Shown: positions 33,868 to 47,020, numbered from the stretch's first letter. The stretch: DNA of 64,000 nt from Diphasiastrum complanatum (GCA_029204225.1 CM055097.1:34720804-34784803); one strand, 5' to 3'. Notes: generated from the letters alone by a model not told the origin. Program-made: numbers and translations.

Positions 33868-34964
33868 TTAGGCATACAGAGCATTTGATACTAAGTTGAA
33901 TTGATCATGTTGGAAGTTCAATCTTGTCATACCTTCACCTTCGATAATGTGAGTACTATCATCGCCAAGATGAATGAATTTCTTTGTATTGTAAGGTGTA
34001 TAGAACTGCAAACGTGCTTGATGGTTGGTCATATGTCGAGTAGCTCCAGAATCCAGAAACCAAGCATTATCGACTTGCACTTTCTGATATCTGATCATAA
34101 ACGCTCCTTCATCCATGTCTTGAATAGGGGATTGAGATGTAACTGTAACTACATTTGCCTATTGGTTCGATTGCTTGTTGTTGGCATTCTTCGCTTTCAA
34201 TATCCAGAATCTCATGATTAGTTTGCTTGCAGTACTTACAAAGCATCCTCTTCTTCGACTATGGATTCGATAATTGCTCTTGAATCTGTATTGGCTTCTA
34301 ATTTGATACATATTGTTTTGAGCCTTTCTTCTTCTGATGCTTAGAGCCTTTGTTTACATATAGAGCATGTGATGTCAAATTCGAAGAGCTATATGCGCTT
34401 CTTCGATTGTCTTCCTACAACAATACAATGATTACTCTAGAGAGAGTTAAATCTGAGTGTGTCATTATGATCATCACCCAGTTTTCATATGTAGGTGGCA
34501 AGCTTGATAGCAATATCATGATTGGGTCTTGATTGTTGATAGTTGATCCGACAACTGCCATCTGCTGCAAGAGATTCTTAAACTGGTTAACGTGATTCTG
34601 AAGTGAATCACCATTAGACATCTTGAGTGAGAATAAGTTCCTTCTGAGATGCAACTTAGGAGTCACGGCTCTCACATCATATAGTGCACTCAGGATGTCC
34701 CATACTTCTCTCAAAGTTAGAGCATTAGATACATGGCCAATTGGTGTATATGATATATTGAGAATGATTAGCATGAAAAGTGTTACCATCCGTCGCTTTA
34801 TGTTTGGATTCAATTGTGTTGTCTTCAAATTTCACTTCGATACTTGTGACAACATCCCATAGCTCATTGGCAATTAGCATGGTCTTTATCTTAAATTTCC
34901 ACAAATGATAATTCGATCCATCTAACTTGTTGATTGTAAAACCAACTTTTCTTTGTGAATCCAT
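33868..34964 (-). pseudogene. Copia gag-protease relic on the minus strand
   Basis: It starts MDSQRKVGFTINKLDGSNYH at 34,964 with LWKFKIKTMLIANELWDVV, the usual Copia gag opening. A second open part (34,415-34,828) has MVTLFMLIILNISYTPIGHV and the gag-typical LLSSLPPTYENWVM. A degraded Cys/His region follows and then the protease WFLDSGATRHMTNH (about 34,040-34,080). Frame changes and stops separate these parts, and integrase and RT are missing downstream. Two primer-binding-site-like words lie upstream (35,082-35,114), as expected for the 5' side. Confidence 0.75.
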
Positions 34965-35081
34965 ATGGAAGTTAGTATGTTGATATTCAATGGCCTAAGA
35001 ATGAAAATAGTATATGATAATATCCTGACATTAATACCATGCAACGCTCTAATTGGAATTCAATAAAAAGCTTATACATCA

Positions 35082-35114
35082 GCTCTAATACCATGTATTA
35101 ATGCTCTAATACCA
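35082..35114 (-). promoter_or_regulatory. Doubled primer-binding-site-like sequence
   Basis: On the minus strand TGGTATTAGAGC occurs at 35,103-35,114 and again at 35,082-35,093, one base different from the usual TGGTATCAGAGC. The first directly follows CAACA, a normal LTR end, so the 5' LTR of the relic should start at 35,115 and run right. No matching second LTR was found. Confidence 0.55.
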
Positions 35115-35899
35115 TGTTGGAAGAAGGAAAGAATACTCGATAGCAAAAGTGCGTATTCAATAGATGCTACTATCGGGCTTTGTCGAAAGATCCTTCTTAA
35201 GTGTATGAATACGCCTATCAAATTTGAACAAAACTATTATGACAATTTCCACGTTCGATTCTAATTTTGAAATCATCAGAATTGGTTAGATTGATTTTGT
35301 AGACAAACATAACAAAGTAAATATTGTTGTAGCAAAGTATTTGATAGTTTAGACAAAATTGTAAGAGAACGTAATCATATTACAATAGAAAAAAAAAGTA
35401 TTCATTCATTTTCACATAATACTGAATGCAATAAAATTGTATGATTGATTCAGTAAGTAGCATGTACAAATCAGATGAATAGTGAGCACAAAACAATAGC
35501 AGTTGCAACCGCGTACTCGAAACTAACTCTCAGATACTAAGCTTTTTTTCTTATTTTTGCATTATCTCTGATATGGGTCATTTTGTTCAGGCTCACAATT
35601 CAATTCACGATCTTCATTTGTTCTATATATTCCTTATTCCACATTGCTAAGTGAATGATTGAACTAACCAATTATCTATTGGAACTGTCATGGCTATCTA
35701 TGATGCCTCAAATGGTTCCTAATAGTAGGCTAGATCGATGTCTGATAGTATTATCAACATACTAGCGAATTCCCAAAAAAATGTATACAATCACTGAACT
35801 AATAGGTAGCTACATCCATCTAATCATATAGAAGAAGATATCAAGGTTTTCATACTCCTGTAAATCCCTTAAGTTGCATCCATACACATTATTTCTCCC
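35115..35899 (-). other. Probable 5' LTR of the minus-strand relic, outer end unknown
   Basis: The left end on the plus strand is TGTTGGAAGAAGG. Without a partner LTR the right boundary cannot be set. Otherwise no feature seen. Confidence 0.3.
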
Positions 35900-36990
35900 A
35901 CAAGTGGATGGAAGATCCATCAAATGGATGTAAAGTATACTTTGCTTATGAAAACCAGGAAGAAAAAATATACATGGTCCAACCACAAGGCTTTGTTTTC
36001 AAAGGACAAGAGGGTAAGGTGTGCAAGTTGTGAAAGGTGCTATATGGCCTCAAACAAGCACCACGAACATGGTATGGATGCATTCATAATTACTATTTTT
36101 GCAATAATTTTTTAAGAAATACTTCAGATTCCAATTTGCAAGTGTTTATAAATGGGGATAGTGTTGCTTTGGTAGTACTTTATGGTGATGATATTATTAT
36201 CGCTCAAAATAATCAATATTTTGTACATAGAATAAAAAACAAATAGTTTGAGATAACGGATCTAGATGTTATGCACTACTATCTAGGGATAGAAATATAG
36301 CAAAATGCACATTAAATCAAGCTTTCTCAAAGTAAATATATTTGTGAAACTCTGAAGAGATTTTATATGTTTGACAAGCCATTAACTACACCTAGTGAGG
36401 TTGGTAAGAAGCTATCATGCCATTGATGATAGCGATCTAGTGGATGTCACTTTGTTTCATCAATTAGCCTCATATATACTACTACCGCATGATCATACAT
36501 TCGTTATGTTGTGAGCTTGGGTAGTCAATCTATGATAGCACCCATGGTGCATAATTGGAAAGCCACCAAAAGAATTTTGAGGTACATGAAAGGAACACTT
36601 AATTTTGTTCTGGGTTATTCAAGACAATATGATTTTCCTAAGTTGCAAAGTTTTGTTGATGTTGATTGGGCTGGTAGCATTGATAATAGAAGATCAACCA
36701 CAAGTATACTTTTATCACTAGAAATGGTTGTTTTTCTTAGTCAGGTAAAAAGCAAGATATTGTATCACTTTCTACCACAAAAGCTTGAATATAAAGCATT
36801 GAGTTCAGCAACCCAACAAGCAATATGACTACGACAACTACTCAATGAGATTGGTATGAGACAAACACAAAGTATGACCATCTTCACTAATAGCTAAAGT
36901 GGAATACAACTAGTGAAAATATCTAGTATTTCACAACAAAATAAAGCATATCAAAGTAAAATATCATTTTATATTTGTTCTTTAAAACTA
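35900..36990 (+). pseudogene. Copia RT-RNase H relic (K)
   Basis: Pieces in Copia order on the plus strand: QPQGFVFKGQEGKV (about 35,985), LYGLKQAPRTWYG (36,040), the RT active site as LYGDD instead of YVDD (36,178-36,192), EITDLDVMHYYLGIEI (36,250), WKATKRILRYMKGTL (36,558), FVDVDWAGSIDNRRST (36,652), LEYKALSSATQQAI (36,786) and SGIQLVK (36,900). At least five stops and several frame changes break it. No LTRs are linked, and the TC array at 37,201 follows 200 bases later. Confidence 0.75.
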
Positions 36991-37198
36991 AGCTTGGTAT
37001 AAAAGCTAGTATGTAAGCTTGAGGAAGAGATAAACTTCTAACAAACATTTGTGCTTTTTACTTTGATCTTAACGCTTTGATTGGCATAGTTTTAAATTAA
37101 GTTTGAAGTTATTATGAAGGCATGTTCCATGAATGCTATGAAAGTAGTTTGTAAAAGTGAATGATTGACGAAGAGAGTGCTTAACCATTTTCTTTTAT

Positions 37199-37935
<737 letters not shown>

Positions 37936-37948
37936 TGGTATGAGAGCC
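37936..37948 (+). promoter_or_regulatory. Primer-binding site of Copia B
   Basis: TGGTATGAGAGCC immediately after the LTR end TTTTCACA. It has one mismatch to the usual initiator-Met tRNA complement TGGTATCAGAGCC. Confidence 0.85.
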
Positions 37949-38566
37949 AAGTACAAGGCCATTGATCTGTGTCTGAATCTAATCCAGTTTTAGCAGGTTT
38001 TGGTGCAAAAAGCTAGTATTGGAAGGGCGAGCTGGTATCCAGGTTTTGGTGAGGGGATTTGATCCCAAACTTTTTCAGGATAAAAATCCGTACTATTCAC
38101 ACGTGTGGGCATCTCTGAACCAGCATTTAATAACCCATATTCATTGGATCATAGAAAATTCATCTGGTGTCAGTTTGATGTAATTTTTAATGCAAATCCT
38201 AGGATAAGCTACCAAGATCACTTGCCATTGATTAGTTTTGAATTTGTTTCATGAAAACTAATTAATCTAGGCTGATTTTAGACCTTCTTAAAGTGGAAAC
38301 CAGGTCTTGAAAGTACATCAAAGTGAATGAGAGAGATAAAGTCAGCTTTTGTCCAAGAATAGCCAAGATTGGCAAGATTTGCTTGAGTGTAGTTTTCATC
38401 TCATCTTATCTTCATTCCAGCTTGTGAGGGAGTGATAGAACTGTGATTACAAATCCATTTGTTGGATTACAAGTCAACATTTGAGTGAAACACTGCAAGT
38501 TAGAAACCTTTGTGAGTTTCAAGTACAAACAAATCTATATCTTGTGTGTAGAATCTTGCTAGTAAG
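37949..38566 (+). other. 5' leader of Copia B
   Basis: 618 bases without a long ORF. It contains ACACGTGTGG near 38,100, the same G-box-like word as in the LTR. No other structure recognised. Confidence 0.6.
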
Positions 38567-41500
38567 ATGGGATCAGTGGGAGCCTACCTTCTAGAAGCTA
38601 GTGAGAGGTTAAATTCTACCAATTATGCTATTTGGAAAGTGAGGATGGAGTCACTAATGGTGCTCCAGGATCTTTATGAGTTTCTAATAGATGATGAAGA
38701 TGAACCTCTAGGTGCACAGGAATTAGTGAGATACAAGAAGAGGTCTAGGCTTGCACTTCACTGTATTAAGATGAATGTAAGCAATGATCTTTTAAGGGAA
38801 GTATCATCATGTAAGAGTGCTAAAGAGGCTTGGGAATCTTTAAAATCTATCTATGAGTCTAGTAACACTTCGAGGGTTCTCATGCTTAGGAATCAGATTC
38901 TACAAAGCATGAAGAGGAGTGATGAGAGTGCACAAGATTATGTGCTAAGAATCAGGTCTCTTAATAGGGAGTTAGCTTTCATTGGAGAGAAGATTCAAGA
39001 TAGTGAGCTTGTTCAGATTGTCCAAAATGGTCTAGGGAGTGGCTTTACAAATTTGGTCCAAAGTTTTGCAATCCAAGACACTTTGCCTACTATAGAAAAG
39101 CTACACAGTGTATTAGTAGCTGAAGAGTGTAGGATGTTGCATACCAATGCAAGAATGAATGCTATTTCTCTGCAGGATGGTGATGAGAAAGCTAATTTCT
39201 CATTCAAAAGCAAGAAGAAGACCAATGGCAAGAAGAAGCACTTCAAGGAGACCAAGGAGGAGGATGAGGCTTCAAGCTCAAAGGGCAAGATCAAAGACAA
39301 GTCCAAGTACAAATGTTTATTCTGTGGAAAGAAAGGACATTTTGCATCAGAATGTCTCAAGAAGAAGAAGGCACAAGAGAGCAAACAAAGCAACATTGCA
39401 CATCAGGAGGAAGAGGAGGATGAAGAGTCATCCTTGATGGTTTCCAACAAACCACCATCATCCAAGAGCAACACCAATGATTCTTGCTGGATTGATAGTG
39501 GGGCAAGTTCCCACATGACATATCAAAAGGACATATTCTCCACCTTACTTTCTTACAATGACTTACATAGATCAATCTATACTGCAAGTAGTCAAGAATG
39601 TAAGATAAGTGGAATAGGAACAATTCCCTTGTATGTGGGATCATCCAAAAGGATGAATCTAGATAATGTTCTTTATGTTCCTAAGTTAACCAAGAATTTG
39701 CTTAGTGTTGGCCAGTTAATGGATAATGGCCTAGATGTACAATTTAAGCATGGAGTTTGTTCCATCCTTAGAAATGATGAATGTATAGCCAAAGGCTTTA
39801 AGCAAGGTAGATTGTTTAAGCTCGATGCTAATATTGCAGTGGAGAGTGTTAACTTGGCAAAGGTAGAGCTATCAAAGGTGGAACTGTGGCACAAAAGGTT
39901 GGGCCACCCCAACTACAAAGCCATGGAATCTATGGCTACAAAGGAGCTTGCAGTTGGACTCCCCAAGCATTTGTCAAAGTGTGGGAAGAGATGTGAAGCA
40001 TGCAGCCTCTCAAAGGCTCACAAACTACCCTTCTCAAGATCTACATCAAGATCAAACTCCCCTCTTGAACTCATCCATTCGGATGTTCATAGTTTTTCAC
40101 ATGAGTCTAATGGTGGTGCCAAGTACTATGTAATCTTCATTGATGACTATTCTAGATTTTGTTGGATGTACCTCTTGTCTAGCAAATCAATGGTGTTTGA
40201 TTCTTTTGTAAAGTTCAAGACTTTGGTAGAAAATCAACTTAGTACCAAGATTAAGGTATTAAGGAGTGATAATGGAGGTGAATATATCTCCAATAAGTTG
40301 ATTGACTTTTGTAGTTCTAATGGCATAAAGAGGGAGTTGTCATGTCCATACACCCCTCAACAAAATGGAGTGAGTGAGAGAAGAAATAGATCTCTTTGTG
40401 AGTGTGCTAAGGCCTTAAGGCTAGATGCTTCTCTATCCAAACCATATTGGGGTGAAGCAATAACTTGTGCTAACTATTTGTGCAATAGATTGCCAAACCA
40501 AGCCATTGGAGGAATCACACCATTTGAAGCTCTATTTGGAGAGAAGCCCAATCTCAAAGATCTCAAAGTTTTTGGATCCACTTGCTATGTACACCAATCC
40601 TTGGATAAGAGAAGGAAGGATGATGCAACATCCATCAAAGGCATCTTTGTGGGATATGGTGAGAATAGCAAAGGTTATAGAGTCTTCAATCCCATCACTA
40701 GCAAGGTGATAGTGAGTAGGGATGTTATTTCTGATGAAGGACATGCTTGTGATTTGGATGATAATGCTACTAATCATCTTGATGCCAAGGATCATGCTAG
40801 GATGGAGGAGGAGCTTCCAAGTGAAGAAGAACTTGAGGATCCACCTCAAGATGCAAGAACTCCAAGAACTCCAAGAACTCCAAGAAGATCTACAAGGGCA
40901 AGATCCGAGCCATTGAGGCTCACCTATGATGGTCAAGGTGATCAAAGGGAAGGCTCATCATCTTTCACATCTTACACCTTTCTTACTTCAATGCTAGATG
41001 AGCCAACATGCTATGAAGGTGCTTGTAAGTCTAAAAGTTGGATGGATGCTATGCAAGTAGAGTATGATGCTCTTATTGAAAATCATACTTGGGATCTTGT
41101 GGATCTTCCTCAAGGGAAGAAACCTCTTGATTGCAAGTGGGTGTTTAGGTTGAAGTATAATCAAGATGGATCAATAAGCAAGCATAAAGCTAGGCTTGTT
41201 GCCAAAGGTTTTTTACAAACCAAAGGCATTGACTATGATGAGACTTTTGGTCCTGTGGCTAAGCTTGTTACTATCAGGTTGATCATTAGTCTTGCTACAA
41301 CCTTCAATTGGGAGCTATTCCAACTTGACTTCACAAATGCATTCCTCAATGGTTATTTGGAGGAAGAGATCTACATGAGGCAACCCGAGGGCTTCATCAA
41401 GGCAAAGCATGAAGGAAAGGTGTGTTTTTTGAAGAAGAGCCTTTATGGGCTCAAGCAAGCACCTAGAGCATGGTACTCTAGGCTAAACTCTTTTCTCATT

Positions 41501-42199
41501 TCCATCAATTTTGTAATGAGTGCCTATGATCCATCATTGTATATAAGTTTTCATGATGGCATGATCATTATTCTTGTTTTGTATGTAGATGACATTATCT
41601 TGAGTGGTAATGATCTAGATGGAATTAGAGATGTAAAAATTGCTTTAGCAAAAGAGTTTAAGATGGTAGATCTCGGCCTATTGAGCTTCATTCTTGGAAT
41701 AGAGGTTATTAGAGGATGTGATTTTAGCTTCATTTGTCAATCTAAATATGCTACATCCATCCTAGATAGATTTGGAATGAAGATTTGTAAAGGCATTGAG
41801 ACACCAATGGAGCAACATGTAAAAGCATCTATTGGTTGTGATGAAGCATCCTTTGAGGATATCACATTATATAGAAGGCTTATTGGCTCCTTGATCTATT
41901 TAACTATAACTAGACCTTATCTTAGTTATAGTGTTGGAAAGTTAAGCCAATTCATGCAAAGTCCTCTAGTTTCACATTGGAAGATGGCCAAAAGAGTTCT
42001 TAGATACATTTCATTCACTAAGAATTTTGGTATTTTGTATAGAGGAACTAATCTTGGCTTAAGAGCCTATAGTGACTCGGATTTTGCAGGTGACAAAGTG
42101 GATAGAAGATCAACAAGTGCCTTTGCCACCTTTCTATGTGATGGAGTAGTATCATGGCTTTCGAAAAAGCAAGATACCATCTCCCTATCTTCCACATAA
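38567..42199 (+). pseudogene. Copia B gag-pol polyprotein, 1,210 codons to a premature stop
   Basis: Gag occupies residues 1-225 (NYAIWKVRMESL near 19), the zinc knuckle CLFCGKKGHFASEC 250-263, and protease DSGASSHM 310-317. The pre-integrase WHKRLGHPNY starts near 441. Integrase has D506 (HSDV), D568 (RSDNGGEY) and E604 (SERRNR), a D-D-35-E spacing. RT has KARLVAKGFLQ near 874, D921 in QLDFTNAFLNG and YVDD 1006-1009. RNase H starts with YSDSDFAGD near 1168. A TAA at 42,197-42,199 ends the frame inside RNase H, at SLSST-stop-SEY, and the same frame is open afterwards to 42,598. An unusual RTP triplet repeat lies near 765-773. Everything except RNase H could still be made from this copy. Confidence 0.92.
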
Positions 42200-42598
42200 T
42201 CCGAATACAAGGCCTTGACATCAACATGCAAGGAGGTATTGTGGCTCAAAAGGCTATTGGTGGAGCTTCATGTCATGGAGGAGGAGATCCCTATCATCTA
42301 TTGTGACAACCAATCAGCCCAATCACTTGCAACTAATCCTACATTCCATGCAAGGAGCAAACACATCGAAATTGCTCATCATTTTGTGAGGGAAAAAGTG
42401 CAAGCTAAAGAGATCAAGCTCCAACACGTGCCATCATCAAGTTGCTTGGCTGATTTGTTTACTAAACCTTTACCTAAAGATTCATTTGTCAAGCTTAGAT
42501 CTTCAATTGGAGTTATTGATAATAGCATTGTGATCTCCAAGGCTAGATTTGAGGAGGAGTGTGAAAAATTGCCTACATTGGCAAATCTAGCCATGTAG
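42200..42598 (+). pseudogene. Copia B RNase H C-terminal part, same frame after the stop
   Basis: It continues in the frame of the polyprotein: EYKALTSTCKEVLWLKRLL, YCDNQSAQSLATNP, ARSKHIEIAHHFVREKV and LADLFTKPLPKDSF. The coding sequence runs 39 bases into the right LTR before its TAG, as the shared residues EKLPTLANLAM show. A single base difference (TAA for CAA or another sense codon) would account for the break. Confidence 0.88.
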
Positions 42599-43250
42599 AA
42601 TATTGTACATTTTGTCAATATTGTTTGTTGGTTACTTCAATGGCCAAAGTGCCACTTGTACATACACACCTAAAGTAGGTTACCACGAGTCAAGAGGAGT
42701 GGTTGTGTCTATTTGGTAGTGATTCCTACTTTGTAGGATCTAGACCATGATTTATGATGAGATTTGTACCTACCGTGCACCTACCAAACATGATTCTTGG
42801 ATCTAGGCTAGGGTTTTCACAATAGGGCAAGAAAGTGGAGTCTACTTCCTTATTACATGCTGGATTTTCACCTAACTTTGCAAAGGAAGTGTGTTTTACT
42901 ATGTATTCCCATTCTCCATAGTGAGAAGATAGAAACTTTTTGGAGCCTCAAGGAGAAACTCGAGTTTCCTCTCATTGTATGGTGATTACTCTATTTTTCC
43001 AATGAAACCCAGCTTTGGCACTTTGTAAACACTGTCCACAGGCCGTACTACAGCCTTATTTCCACACGTGTGGAGTTGGATTATACTAATTGATCAATGC
43101 TTTGATTGTCTCTACTTGTTTCCTATCAAGCTGCTAAACTAGATCTTGTTTTCTGATGACTAGTTTCTGATAGATTGTTTAACAAGCATACAATCACCTT
43201 GTGGATCATTCAAAGATCCATTTATGGTCCTTAGTACTGTACTTTTCACA
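42560..43250 (+). repeat. 3' LTR of Copia B
   Basis: 691 bp, TGTGAAAAATTGCC ... ACTTTTCACA. It contains CCACACGTGTGG at 43,062-43,073 and the segment (42,892-43,037) missing from the left LTR, which holds AATGAAACCC and a stretch like a transcription-end region. Confidence 0.93.
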
Positions 43251-43269
43251 TCTCCCTCTCTCTCTCTCT
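43251..43269. repeat. Short interrupted TC run after Copia B
   Basis: TCTCCC followed by (TC)n. Together with the array at 37,201 it marks the probable target site; a 5-bp duplication cannot be proved inside a TC tract. Confidence 0.8.
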
Positions 43270-43514
43270 AGATTGTTAAACCGATTGATAATTACCTACT
43301 CAAATTTCTAATCAATATTTAATTTGTAATTATGATTTTGCTTCATACAATTGCTATGATGTTTGTGAGGAGAGTTGCTCCTACTTTTTCTTTCTATGAT
43401 TATGTTGATCCGTGAAAATTGTTGGTTTCATTATCGGTTTTGTGACTATTTTGATGTAGATTAGACATGTGATGTTGACGATATAAGAATTACTACATGC
43501 TATGCATTTAGCGT

Positions 43515-43850
43515 GGGAATTAGAGCTATTTCTTGGAGCAACAAAAGACAACCTATCATTGTTTTCTCTTCTATATAAGCTAATTATCAGGCACTTAATA
43601 GTGCTACACTTCAAGCCACTTGGTTGCAATACTTACTTGTATATTTTGGGCAAACACAAATAGGTGTTGCTATCATTTCATGCCACAATCAGAGTTGCAT
43701 TCATCTGGTGATAATTCCAATTTTACAAGTTAAAACTAGGCATGTAGAAGTACATCACCATTTTGTTTAAAGAAATTACATGAAGAAGTCATTAATCTTC
43801 TATTTTGTGAATAACACCGTTGCGTATCAAATGAGTAATGTTGCAAATTA
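43515..43850 (+). pseudogene. Copia RNase H relic
   Basis: The plus strand reads AISWSNKRQPIIVFSSI, then ANYQALNSATLQATWLQYLL, CHNQSCIHLV and TRHVEVHHHFV, matching the RNase H order S-S-K-[KR]-Q, TEAEY, D-N-Q-S and K-H-I-E-[VI]--HFVR. Stops replace expected residues (for instance after FSSI and HHHFV). No linked LTR. Confidence 0.65.
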
Positions 43851-43859
43851 CCTAAAATA

Positions 43860-44640
43860 GGTTCTTGTTAAAATTTGACACTTTTTAGTCAATTTTAAAA
43901 AATACATATTGTGTATAAAATTCATATTGTGTGTAAAATTATGAAAGAATATATTGTGTATAAAATATGAAAGAATATATTTTCTAAAATGCAATAATAG
44001 AGAATGAAAATTTTAATATAAATTGAAACAACTTTACAAATTAAAAACAATAATAAATCTGCTAAAGTTTGAAATTTTTACAAAAACAATAACACAATTT
44101 AAAATAATGGGATGTCTAATTAACATTATTTATACCGAATATAAAATTTTAAAATAAATTTGTCTTTTTTTTATGTTGTCTAATTTTATACTTGTCAACT
44201 TAGAAATTATCTTTGAGTTCGAGTGTATTTAACACAGTAATGTGAGGACCAAATGAAAGCATATGTACATCACCCTTTTATAATGGACAATGATAAAGCA
44301 TATGTACATTACCCTTTTACAATGGACAATGATAAAGAATTTAATGTTTAATTCATCATAATTTATCACATAATAAAAACTATATCATGACTGTTTTTAT
44401 AATTTAAACACAATCAATAAAATATAATTCTAATTTGTATCATAATTATAATAAAACATAGAGTGATAAAAAAAATATAATCATTTTTGTTAGTTATATA
44501 GAATTTAATGCAAAAAAATAACATCAAAATATAGTGCTTATAAATTATAAAAAAAATCTCTCATGATAGAATTGAGAAAACAATCATAAAATAAATACAC
44601 TCAACATACAAACAATTGACATTTCAAACATCTCATAGAT
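43860..44640. other. Very AT-rich block with short repeats
   Basis: Almost entirely A and T, with repeated ATTGTGTATAAAAT and GAAAGAATATATT words near 43,905-43,985. A 44-bp tandem pair is at 44,258-44,340 (AAAGCATATGTACAT-ACCCTTTTA-AATGGACAATGAT). No genes seen. Confidence 0.6.
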
Positions 44641-44668
44641 GATACAAAATAGTAATTCTCAATCAAAA

Positions 44669-45760
44669 TTATACATCCAATATTTCTTCTTGATCATTAT
44701 GAGTTGGTCGAGGCTGACCATCACCGTCGTGGTCACAGTCACCAACGTTACCAACATCAATATCTTCATCTTGGAGATCAACAAAATCTCCAGGTTCGTC
44801 CTTTAGAGGAGATTGGGACTCTGACGAGGCCACTTGCACTTTCTCACTATCGTGGGCAAAAGATGCACACACTTCATCATCCGCATTAGGCAGATCATCA
44901 ATTGCAACAACTCTTTGAAATACCGACTAAACTGAAATTTTTTTTCACAACTATATAATTTTTTTTTCAGTGCACACACTGGTAGTGGTGCCAGTTCCAG
45001 ATTAAAGATCCAAAATCCAATCATTTTCATAAAAAAAATAAATCAATCAATTCATTATTTAGTCTCTATAGTTTTTGGTAGGAATTAACCACACTCCGAG
45101 ATACATTTGTGAACCGAAGCTTTCTTGTCACACCGAGAAGGATAAAACATTCGAGGCATTTCTCTTACGACAATGTTGTGCCACATGACATTTGTCAATA
45201 AAGAGAAATAACCAATGGACATCATTTCAAAAGCGTTGGGTAAGCGCTCACCCGATGCATTGTGGACATTTGTTTTGTGTCTGTCGAATAAAAATAGAAT
45301 ATTATGAAAAAAATGCTACTAACGTCAAAAGGATTAATAAAATTGCAATATTTCCAAATCATGGATTCATATCCATGTGTTTCATCTTTCAAAGTTTTAG
45401 CAACAACAGTAGCTTGATTAGTGGAATGAAAAAAAAACAATTTTGCAAAGCGATGCAATGGTGATCTCCTTAAAATATTTCACGACATGGAAGATTTGCT
45501 TATATGTAAAGACAGACTCATCAAAAGATGACCCCCTTAACTAGTACCCATAGGGAATATTGACAATCACAAGCGTATAATATTTTTTCGGTACAATCTG
45601 AACAATATCCTTTACATCGCATGTGAAATCGGCCCAATGCCACACACAAAGAGGATCTTTGAGAGAGATAAAAGAATGGAGGAGCCAGATCCACAACCGA
45701 AATCGCATCCATCAGACTTCATCTCTCCTTCTCTAACCGAGCTAAATCCATATGAGCTAA
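44669..45760 (-). pseudogene. Decayed gene, possibly DNA methylase-like
   Basis: Minus-strand frames read in order LCVWHWADFTCDVKDIVQIV and PKKYYTLVIVNIPYG (about 45,650-45,560), FHSTNQATVVAKTLKDETHG (45,430-45,370), RLPNAFEMMSIGYFSL (45,245-45,195), and finally an acidic tail at 44,669-44,872 (KDEPGDFVDLQDEDIDVG). The spacing suggests one protein of about 350 residues broken by stops and frame changes. The IPYG word near a beta-strand, and the later GYF, loosely recall N4/N6 adenine or cytosine methylases, in which DPPY binds the target base. That identification is tentative; the Asp and first Pro are not both present. Otherwise the family is unknown. Confidence 0.35.
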
Positions 45761-45964
45761 AAAATTCTCGGAAACAGACGGAGATTCGCTCTTGATTTCT
45801 GACATTAACAATAAATAATGCTGTCAATTTAAGCTTGCAAATATGAATTTGAATTCTATAAAAATTCATGAACATGATATCTTATTTGAAAGCGAGAAGA
45901 ATCAAACTCACAATATTCTTGAATGCAATATAAAATTGCTCCAAAGCCTCTTCAAAACTAGAAT

Positions 45965-47020
45965 GAAGATAGTTTTTTTAGCACTTGCTCCCAAGACGAG
46001 CAGTTAAGTCTTGTAGTGGCTTTCTCAGAGGTCACCACCTGTTGAGCTTCATCCTTCCCTGTTCTCACTAGGTTTTTGTTGGATGTTTTAGGTATCCTAT
46101 CCTCAACCCAAGATCCAAGCACAAAAGCATCAAGGAGATGAAGTTAGTGTTAGAGCAATAGCATACATCAACTCTAGCATGCCTAGATGATCCACTAAAA
46201 GACTGAAGATAGTCTTTTAGCACTTGCTCCCAAGACAAGCAGTTAAGCCTTGTAGTGGCTTTCTTTCTTATCCTATTCTCAACCCAAGATCCAAGCACAC
46301 AAGCATCAAGGAGATGAAGTTAATGTTAGAGCGATAGCATAAATCAAATCCAGCATGCCTAAATGATCCACAATTATCTCTAAGATCCATTAACACTAAG
46401 CATTAACCCTACATCCATTAACACTATCAATTGACACTACAACCATTAACCTTAAATCCACAATGATGATAGCTTATCATTCTCTCTCTCTCTCCCTTTC
46501 TCTCTCACAAAAAACATAAGAAATAGCAATTCCAATAAGCTAGATCCAACAATTAGCAATACAAAGAAAACATGAGAGATGGAGGAAAAGAGATAAAGAG
46601 CAAGGACATTCACAAATCATTCCATAAGAGGGCCAATCTGCTTGTATTGAAATGAAGATAAAAACATGTTTCTCAAACTCGAGCTACCACTATCTATAGT
46701 AGAATGGCCTCAAATCCAATTGGCTAATTCCTACCTCCCTGACTATTCAAGTTTAAAAAAGAGCGGGAACCCATTCAATAATTGGAGGGAACCAATTTGA
46801 AATTGAAATTTGGTGAGGACCCCCATTTTATTCACTAACTTGACATTTAGGCCCTGCGACATTAAAAGTCCTGCAAAAATGCCTAAAGTCCTTTCATTAA
46901 CTTGTAACTAATCAAATAACTATGTGATCATCAGGTTGGGCTTACACACGTAGGGTACCAAATCCCTCTCACTTATTAACTAGAGTTAGAGTTGCCTCTA
47001 TATCCGCAAACCCTCCAGCA
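45965..47020 (-). mobile_element. LTR of family H, inverted copy of 17.6 kb
   Basis: On the minus strand it begins TGCTGGAGGGTTTGCGGATA at 47,020 and runs AGTGAGAGGGATTTGG, CATAGTTATTTGATTA and TTTTAATGTCGCAGG, in register with 17,644-18,430. Its distal end is duplicated: about 45,965-46,200 and 46,204-46,375 share CTTGCTCCCAAGAC-AGCAGTTAAG and CAAGCATCAAGGAGATGAAG. A short TC run lies near 46,481. No second LTR is linked. Confidence 0.6.

Noticed and set aside
39013-39912. Minus-strand and second-frame ORFs inside Copia B
   Set aside because: Shadows of the lysine-rich linker and protease of the polyprotein; no independent features. The same applies at 53,542, 54,092 and 54,486 in element D.
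46068-46298. 76-codon minus-strand ORF as a gene
   Set aside because: It lies in the distal, duplicated part of an H-type LTR, and the matching region at 18.3-18.4 kb is not open.
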